NCBI GenBank assembly: GCA_900320085.1
Contig: ONRC01000008.1
Location: 1 to 56,470, forward strand
DNA: 56,470 nucleotides
Direction of reading: 5' to 3'
From: an uncultured Eubacteriales bacterium
Lineage (GTDB): Bacteria > Bacillota > Clostridia > Christensenellales > Aristaeellaceae
Shown here one piece after another: positions 51,500 through 56,470 of the stretch; the stretch's first letter is position 1, and each line of letters begins with the position of its first letter. The notes beneath the pieces are model-generated. The model ran no database searches. It was given only the letters and a program-made list of their open reading frames with translations, and was not told the origin of the DNA. The position numbers were made by a program, and so were the translations under genes.

Positions 51500-52393
51500 T
51501 TATCCCTTCACCGCGCCCATGGTGATGCCGCGGGTGAAGAACTTCTGGAACAGGAGGAAAATGATGATGATGGGGATGGAGCCCAGGGCCGCGCCGGCCA
51601 TGATGAGACCGAAATCGTTGCTCAGCTCGCTTTGCAGCTTGGCGATGCCCAGGGAGATGGTGAGCACGTCGGTGTCGTTGAGCATGATCAACTGGAGGAA
51701 GTAATCGTTCCAGGCGGTGATGAAGGTGAAGATGGCCAGGGCGCCGATGCCGGGCTTGATGATGGGCAGCACGATCTCCACAAAGGTGCGGGCCTCGCCA
51801 GCGCCGTCGATGCGGGCGGCTTCCAGCAGGGACTCGGGAATGGTTTCAGAGAACTGCTTCATCAGGAACACGCCGAAGGGCCAGCCAACGGTGGGCAGGA
51901 TGACGGCCCAGAGGGTGTTGTGCAGCTTTAAGAACGCCATTTCCTTGAGCAGGGGGATCAGGATGACCTGCTTGGGCAGGGCCATGGCGCACACGAAAAT
52001 GGAGAATACCAGCCCGCGGCCCACGAATTTCTTTTTCGCCAGGGCATAACCGCCCATGGAAGCGGACACACAGGTCAGCGCCATGCTCATGGCGCAGAGG
52101 AACACCGTGTTGCCCAGCCAGCGGATGGCGGGACGGGCAAACAGGCGCTGGTAGTTGTCGATCGTAGGCTGCAGGGGGAACCAGACGGGCACCTTGGCAA
52201 TCACGTCCTGGGCGTTCTTGAACGAGCCGGTGATGATCCAGTACAGCGGGAAAATAAACAGGATGGCAATGATGATCAGCACCGCCAGCGCCGCGATTTC
52301 ATAGGGCGTGATCTGGTGCACGCTGTGGTCGCCGCCGGTGTTGGCCTGCTTGCGCTGCATCTTTTTCTGAATGGCCGCGATGTTATCGCTCAT
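51500..52393 (-). CDS. ABC permease of sialic acid importer, MalG/UgpE type
   Basis: A 297-residue CUT1 permease with six transmembrane segments. The EAA loop LLEAARIDGAGEARTFVEIV is near residues 203-222. The C-terminus RGITMGAVKG is standard for this subunit. AGGAGGAG precedes the ATG, 16 bp after the partner permease. The assignment to sialic acid comes from the cluster. Confidence 0.9.
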   Translation of the reverse strand: MSDNIAAIQKKMQRKQANTGGDHSVHQITPYEIAALAVLIIIAILFIFPLYWIITGSFKNAQDVIAKVPVWFPLQPTIDNYQRLFARPAIRWLGNTVFLCAMSMALTCVSASMGGYALAKKKFVGRGLVFSIFVCAMALPKQVILIPLLKEMAFLKLHNTLWAVILPTVGWPFGVFLMKQFSETIPESLLEAARIDGAGEARTFVEIVLPIIKPGIGALAIFTFITAWNDYFLQLIMLNDTDVLTISLGIAKLQSELSNDFGLIMAGAALGSIPIIIIFLLFQKFFTRGITMGAVKG

Positions 52394-52409
52394 GTCTGCT
52401 CCTCCTTTC

Positions 52410-53327
52410 TCAGCCGTTGTCGGTCTTGGCCACCTTGAACTGCAAGGCGCTGAAGGCCGCGATGATCAGGGCCAGGATGATGCCCATGGAGCTGCCGTAG
52501 CCGTAGCTCTGGAGCTTGAAGGCATTGTAGTAAATGTAATACATGATGGTCTCCGTGGCGTGGTTCGGCCCGCCGGAGGTCAATAGCTGGATCAGCGCGA
52601 AGCACTGGAAGGAGTTGATGGTGGTGATGACCAGAATGTACAGGGTGGTGGGCATAATCTGGGGCCACTTGATGCGCCAGAAAGTTTGCAGGTTGGTGGC
52701 GCCGTCCACGCTGGCGGCTTCCACCAGGGACTGGTCCACGTTATTGAGGGCGCTCACATACAGCACGATGGGCTGACCTACGGAGGTGGTGAGCAGGATG
52801 GTGATGATGCAGCCCAGGGCGGTGCTGGCGTCGCCCAGCCAGTTCATGTTGCGGCTGATCAGCCCCAGGTTCATGCACAGATAGTTCAGCACGCCGTAAT
52901 AGCGGTTGAAGATCCACTTCCACACCACCGTGACCGCCACGGAGCCGGTGACCACCGGCAGATAGAACACGCAGCGGAAAAAGGAGGTGGTGCGGTCATG
53001 GAGCTTGGAAATGATGGACGCGGCCCACAGGGAGAAAAAGCAGGTGACGGGCACGCTGATGATCACCAGGATGATGGTGTTCCACAGGGCTTTGCCGAAA
53101 ATGGCATCCTGGAACATGCGCTTATAGTTGTCGAATCCCGCGAAGGAAAAGCTGGTCATGGTGTAGTCGGTGAAGCTGTATACCAGGCACATGACCATGG
53201 GGAAAATCACGAACCCCAGGAAGAACAGCAGGCTCGGGGCCATGAACAGATACCCCGCGATGTTTTCCCGGCGGCGGGACTGCTTCATGGCGACGGACTG
53301 CCGGGGCAGCCGGGCAGTTTTCTGCAT
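52410..53327 (-). CDS. ABC permease of sialic acid importer, MalF/UgpA type
   Basis: A 305-residue CUT1 permease with six transmembrane segments and the EAA loop LVEAASVDGATNLQTFWRIK near residues 208-227. ATG 53327 lies 8 bases after AGGAG. ATG 53333 would be too close. A GC-rich hairpin lies between it and the binding-protein gene upstream, a common way to express more binding protein than channel. Confidence 0.9.
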   Translation of the reverse strand: MQKTARLPRQSVAMKQSRRRENIAGYLFMAPSLLFFLGFVIFPMVMCLVYSFTDYTMTSFSFAGFDNYKRMFQDAIFGKALWNTIILVIISVPVTCFFSLWAASIISKLHDRTTSFFRCVFYLPVVTGSVAVTVVWKWIFNRYYGVLNYLCMNLGLISRNMNWLGDASTALGCIITILLTTSVGQPIVLYVSALNNVDQSLVEAASVDGATNLQTFWRIKWPQIMPTTLYILVITTINSFQCFALIQLLTSGGPNHATETIMYYIYYNAFKLQSYGYGSSMGIILALIIAAFSALQFKVAKTDNG

Positions 53328-53348
53328 GAACATATCTCCTTTCGGAAG

Positions 53349-53387
53349 CAAACGCCCCCACCCCGAAAGGGCAGGGGCGCGTTTTTT
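53349..53387. terminator. Hairpin between binding-protein and permease genes
   Basis: The arms are ACGCCCC..CCC and GGG..GGGGCGCGT around CGAAA. Seven Ts follow on the plus strand, but on the minus strand, where the genes are, only TTTGCTT follows. It is more likely an mRNA-stabilising or partly terminating hairpin than a full stop. Confidence 0.55.
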
Positions 53388-53425
53388 TGAAGTCTGGGAT
53401 GGCTCCGGGGAGGCCGGAGTTTTTT

Positions 53426-53536
53426 AGAGTACAGAGTTCAGAGAGCAGAGTACAGAGAAATATAGCTGTTCAATGCGAAAGATTCTATTTGATTTACTAT
53501 ATAAACTGTACTCTGAACTCTGTACACTGTACGCTG
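53426..53536. repeat. ACTCTG-type inverted repeat
   Basis: The arms are AGAGTACAGAGTTCAGAGAG and TGTACTCTGAACTCTGTACA around about 50 bp. It lies between the binding-protein and permease genes of the nan transporter. Confidence 0.8.
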
Positions 53537-53567
53537 ATCCAGCTTCTGTCAGCGCGGAAACTGCTGA

Positions 53568-54830
53568 TTATTTATTGGCGTTGGCTTCGTACACAGCCGC
53601 TTCGGCCGCCACGTCGCCGCCCGCGAACACGCGCTGGAGCAGGTTCCACCATTCGGTGCGCTGCGCGGCCCAGTTGGGAGTGACCTGGTAGTAGTCGCCC
53701 AAGAACGGCATGAAGATGGCATAGTCGCCGTTTTCAGCCTTTTCGGTGCCGGCATACACATCGCCCAGGGAAGCGCGGGTGGGGAAGAAGCCGGAAGCGT
53801 AGACGCTGGCAGCGGCCTGGGAAGGATCGTCGCAGACGAACTTCACGAAGGTCTTGGCCGCGGCGGCCTTGGCTTCGTCGCCGTTGTCGAACAGGCCGAA
53901 GCCCCAGATGCCGCCCTGCAGTTCGGGCACGCCGTCGTCAGAGGGGAAGGCCATGGGGAACACCTTCACGTCGTCCGCCAGGCTGGCCTTGTTGGACACG
54001 GCAGCGGAAGCGTTCCAGCAGAAGCCGATGGAGATGGTGCTGTTGCAGAACAGCGCGATTTCGTCGCCCGCCACGATGCCGGGGTCGGCGTCCAGCTTGC
54101 CTTCGTTCACCAGGGTCTGCAGCAGGGTGAGGGCCTTGATGTTTTCTTCGCTGGTCATGGTGTAGGCGGTGTGGTCAGCGTTGGTGAACTGGCCGGAGTA
54201 CAGGTTGGTCACCAGCGCGCGGGTGCCCTGGTCGCCGCCCTGGCCGCCGCAGTAGACCACGGCAGTGGGCTGATAGCCCGCTTCATTCAGGGCGTCCAAA
54301 GCCTTCAGGAAGTTTTCGGTGGTCCAGGTGTGGGTGGCTTCGTCGATGTACTGGAGCGCGCCCGCGGCTTCAAAGTCGTTGTAGTTGATGACCATGCAGT
54401 GGGTGGTCATGCACAGGGGATATTCGTAATAGATGCCTTCGCCGTTTTTGCAGGCCGCTTCCACGGCGGGGCTGGCGGCGATGATGTCATCCTTGGTGTC
54501 CGCCCACAGATCGGAGATGTCCAGCATCTTGCCAGCGGCGCCCCAGTTGGCAACCAGGCGTTCGGGGCCTTCCATCACGATGTCGGGGGTGGTCTTGGCT
54601 TCGATGGCGGTGGTCACCTGGTCGTCGCCGGAGGCGTAGTCCAGATACTGCACCTTCACCTTGATTTCGGGATGCACGGCGTTGAAGTTGGCGATGATGC
54701 CGTTCACGGTTTCTTCATTGCCCCAGCTGCCGATGGGGTAGGTCCACAGGGTGATTTCCACGTCCTCGGCCACGGCGAAGGCGGGGATCATGAGCATCAT
54801 GCACAGGAGCAGAGCGAGCAGCTTCTTCAT
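53568..54830 (-). CDS. Extracellular binding protein of sialic acid importer
   Basis: A 420-residue CUT1 solute-binding protein. The signal peptide is MKKLLALLLCMMLMIPAFAV followed by A, cut at AVA|E. There is no lipobox, although one Cys occurs early in the hydrophobic part. The core begins VEITLWTYPIGSWGNEETVN, then FNAVHPEIKVKVQYLDY. It is the first gene read from the nan promoter and so likely the most expressed. The ligand may be Neu5Ac or a derivative such as the 2,7-anhydro form; the sequence does not decide. AGGAGG precedes the ATG. Confidence 0.9.
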   Translation of the reverse strand: MKKLLALLLCMMLMIPAFAVAEDVEITLWTYPIGSWGNEETVNGIIANFNAVHPEIKVKVQYLDYASGDDQVTTAIEAKTTPDIVMEGPERLVANWGAAGKMLDISDLWADTKDDIIAASPAVEAACKNGEGIYYEYPLCMTTHCMVINYNDFEAAGALQYIDEATHTWTTENFLKALDALNEAGYQPTAVVYCGGQGGDQGTRALVTNLYSGQFTNADHTAYTMTSEENIKALTLLQTLVNEGKLDADPGIVAGDEIALFCNSTISIGFCWNASAAVSNKASLADDVKVFPMAFPSDDGVPELQGGIWGFGLFDNGDEAKAAAAKTFVKFVCDDPSQAAASVYASGFFPTRASLGDVYAGTEKAENGDYAIFMPFLGDYYQVTPNWAAQRTEWWNLLQRVFAGGDVAAEAAVYEANANK

Positions 54831-54900
54831 GGATTAAGATCCTCCTTTATCATATGGTCGTTTGGCTTCGCTCAAAGCGGAGCGAAACTGTTCTTGCGTT

Positions 54901-54930
54901 AAATGTACTACATTTCTTTTCTCCTGTCAA
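54901..54930 (-). promoter_or_regulatory. nan promoter with FadR-type operator
   Basis: On the minus strand TTGACA (54925-54930) and TACATT (54902-54907) are 17 bp apart. A perfect 15-bp palindrome, AAATGTA-C-TACATTT (54901-54915), covers the minus-10. Its core GT-N3-AC is the pattern bound by FadR-type GntR regulators. The divergent gene encodes such a regulator, so binding here would block the importer and nan genes. Confidence 0.75.
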
Positions 54931-54988
54931 TAGGGTTTTGAAAAATATTTATATATCGCCAAATTTATGACCAGATTATTCTTTTTTA

Positions 54989-55017
54989 TTGACAGAAGCC
55001 AGGGCTTATATTATAAT
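54989..55017 (+). promoter_or_regulatory. Consensus sigma-A promoter of the GntR gene
   Basis: TTGACA (54989-54994) and TATAAT (55012-55017) match consensus exactly with a 17-bp spacer. The start is near 55024, 39 bases before the ATG. No copy of the palindrome is seen here, so the regulator seems not to repress itself through this site. Confidence 0.85.
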
Positions 55018-55062
55018 GAAACGGACGAAACATCCTACAAACTTCGCAAAGGCGGGATGCCC

Positions 55063-55758
55063 ATGACGGAAGCGAACCGCAACGAAAAGCTGTATATCCA
55101 GGCCTTCCGGGAGATTCGCAGCTACATCATGAAAAACCAGCTGAAGCCCGGCGATCTTTTGCCCACCGAGCAGCAGCTTTGCGCCCAATTGGGCGTGAGC
55201 CGCAACGTGCTGCGGGAGGCCATCAAGAGCATGGAGCTGATGGGCATGGTGCGGGCCTGCCCGGGCCGGGGCACGGAGGTGCAGGAATTCAGCCTGGATT
55301 TCATTTTTCAGAACGTGCTGTTTTTCCATATGGACGGGCAAAGCAAGCACGTGCGGGAAATGTTCTCCATCCGCAAGGCCCTGGAAATGAGCTACATGCG
55401 CCAGGCTTTTGACTCCATTACCAAAGAAGACATCGCCGAAATGCGCGCCTGCGCCACGGAGATCCGGGAGCGCTGGGAAAAGGGCGAAATGTTCGCGGAG
55501 GCGGACCGCAGGTTCCACATGGCTCTGTTCCGGTCGCTGAACCATTCGGTGCTCAATTCGGTGCTGGACGCCATCTGGGCCGTGGACAGCGGCTTCCAGC
55601 TGGAAGCGAAAATGCCCCACCTGGCCAGCACCGTCACCAAGCACGAGCGCATCGTGGACGCCCTGGAAAAGTACGATTACCTGGCCTTCGCCCAGGCTAT
55701 GCTGGCCCATTATTCGTCCGGGAAGTACACCCAGACGGATTCCTACGAAGAATATTGA
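55063..55758 (+). CDS. FadR-subfamily GntR transcription regulator
   Basis: A 231-residue repressor. The winged helix (about 5-75) has LKPGDLLPTEQQLCAQLGVS and RNVLREAIKSMELMGMV, the GntR recognition region. The helical FCD ligand domain (about 90-225) carries metal-binding histidines in ADRRFHMALF and STVTKHERIVDAL. In sialic acid systems this subfamily includes NanR. It lies divergent from the importer genes, with the palindromic operator between. Start 55063 is preferred over 55057 because of spacing from AAAGGCGGG. Confidence 0.9.
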   Translation: MTEANRNEKLYIQAFREIRSYIMKNQLKPGDLLPTEQQLCAQLGVSRNVLREAIKSMELMGMVRACPGRGTEVQEFSLDFIFQNVLFFHMDGQSKHVREMFSIRKALEMSYMRQAFDSITKEDIAEMRACATEIRERWEKGEMFAEADRRFHMALFRSLNHSVLNSVLDAIWAVDSGFQLEAKMPHLASTVTKHERIVDALEKYDYLAFAQAMLAHYSSGKYTQTDSYEEY

Positions 55759-55774
55759 AGGGAGAAAACAAGCC

Positions 55775-56227
55775 ATGATCATCGGAGAAATCGGAAACAA
55801 CGCGTCGTTTGATTTGAAAGGACTGGGGAAAAACTTCGCCGCGGCCCAGGAATTTCTGCTGGCGGGCGGCCTTGCTTCCCTGCCCGTTGGCAACCACGCC
55901 ATCGTGGGGGACGACGTGTATGTGATGATGCAGGAATACATCCAGCAGGAGAAGGAGCCCGCCTATGAAGCCCACGACGTGTACGCCGACATTCAGTTGG
56001 TATTGCAGGGCAGCGAGCGCTTCCGCTGGGGCCTGGGAATCCCGGGCGAACTGAAAGGCGATTTCCGCCCCGTGACCGGTGTGGAGAAATATGTGGAATT
56101 CACGCTGCACGAAAACCAGTTCGTGGTCTTTCTCCCCGGGGAGCCCCACGCTCCCGGCCTGCCGGAAAACGGCCCCGCCTTCTGCCGCAAAGCGGTGGTG
56201 AAGGTGAAGGTTGGGGGAGGAACTTAA
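55775..56227 (+). CDS. YhcH/YjgK/YiaL (NanQ-like) protein
   Basis: A 150-residue cupin-like protein of the DUF386 family. The metal-site region is EAHDVYADIQLVLQGSERF (about 66-84), and PGEPHAPGL near residue 130 carries the second His. The Escherichia coli relative NanQ speeds anomerisation of sialic acid so that NanA gets its open or alpha form. GGGAGAAAA precedes the ATG. It is 16 bp after the regulator gene, so it shares that promoter. Confidence 0.9.
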   Translation: MIIGEIGNNASFDLKGLGKNFAAAQEFLLAGGLASLPVGNHAIVGDDVYVMMQEYIQQEKEPAYEAHDVYADIQLVLQGSERFRWGLGIPGELKGDFRPVTGVEKYVEFTLHENQFVVFLPGEPHAPGLPENGPAFCRKAVVKVKVGGGT

Positions 56228-56251
56228 AGGACACTTTAAATCACTAAGGGA

Positions 56252-56470
56252 AACGCTGGGGCTGTTCGCCCCAGACCCCAACCAGGGTCCTGAGGACCCT
56301 GGACCCGCACTTGGCGAAATAACGTAGTTGGGAAAAGCAGACAAGCTCCGCATGCCGCGCTGGGGTTAAGGAAAGTTTGAGGGCTTCTGGCCCAAGAAAG
56401 CCTGGGAACATCCGAGAGGGAAAATTCATTTTCCCCCTCGGATGATTCCCTGGCTTTCCCCGGATGCAAA
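56252..56470. repeat. Hairpin-array repeat element, second copy (cut by window end)
   Basis: CTGGGGCTGTTCGCCCCAG, CCAGGGTCCTGAGGACCCTG and GAGGGAAAATT/TTTTCCCCCTC are hairpins in the same order as at 47950. The connecting text GACAAGCTCCGC and GAGGGCTTCTGGCCCAA is shared. The window ends inside the next hairpin, CCGGATGCAAA. Confidence 0.75.

Overview
The window looks like the chromosome of a spore-forming, GC-rich member of the Clostridia (Bacillota) from a gut or rumen. The pointers are AGGAGG-type ribosome sites, sigma-A promoters, a class B dihydroorotate dehydrogenase (PyrD/PyrK), FloA/NfeD, a BclA-like collagen protein, a flavo-diiron protein, CUT1 sugar transporters, xylan and sialic acid catabolism, and intergenic spaces packed with several families of structured repeats. 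The species cannot be named from the sequence. An Aristaeella/Christensenellales-like organism is only a guess.

Layout. 1-260: tRNA-Ala(GGC) with its own promoter and terminator. 354-13292: a complete de novo UMP pathway on the minus strand, in the order promoter-pyrC-carA-GNAT-carB-pyrK-pyrD-pyrF-nudix-pyrE-GNAT-pyrB-terminator. 13774-17174: plus-strand membrane-microdomain genes (NfeD, FloA, a membrane protein) and an orphan LytTR regulator. 17200-20371: GNAT, flavo-diiron protein and a secreted GH10 xylanase. 20742-23188: dut with an APH(3')-like kinase, then deoD with DUF523. 23187-25333: DUF951 and three tandem type I signal peptidases. 25440-28488: intracellular GH67 alpha-glucuronidase and lgt. 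28509-33216: minus-strand heparinase-like protein, U32 peptidase, AEC transporter and SGNH hydrolase. 33346-37048: macro-domain protein, collagen-like protein, RDD membrane protein. 37245-41896: a CUT1 ABC importer with its ATPase. 41941-47899: two MATE exporters, an IlvD/Edd dehydratase, ThpR and a YdcF-like protein. 48461-56227: a sialic acid cluster with epimerase, lyase, two permeases and binding protein, and a divergent FadR-type regulator with a YhcH/NanQ-like protein. The cluster is interrupted by a small DUF559 nuclease gene bracketed by inverted repeats.

How the genes work together. The pyr genes convert bicarbonate, glutamine and aspartate to UMP. The xylanase releases decorated xylo-oligosaccharides outside the cell, and the alpha-glucuronidase would trim them after import. 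The nan genes import sialic acid, open the ring, cleave it to ManNAc and pyruvate, and epimerise ManNAc. The nan transporter has no ATPase of its own, so the MsmX-like ATPase at 37245 may serve both importers.

The most unusual signal is the repeat content. One family has CCTTCCCC/GGGGAAGG ends. Its arms differ between copies by paired, compensating changes. It interrupts another hairpin at two places, and two of its 82-bp arms bracket a lone DUF559 endonuclease gene. This could be a REP-like element with a nuclease partner. A second type is a roughly 0.5-kb array of short perfect hairpins, present twice.
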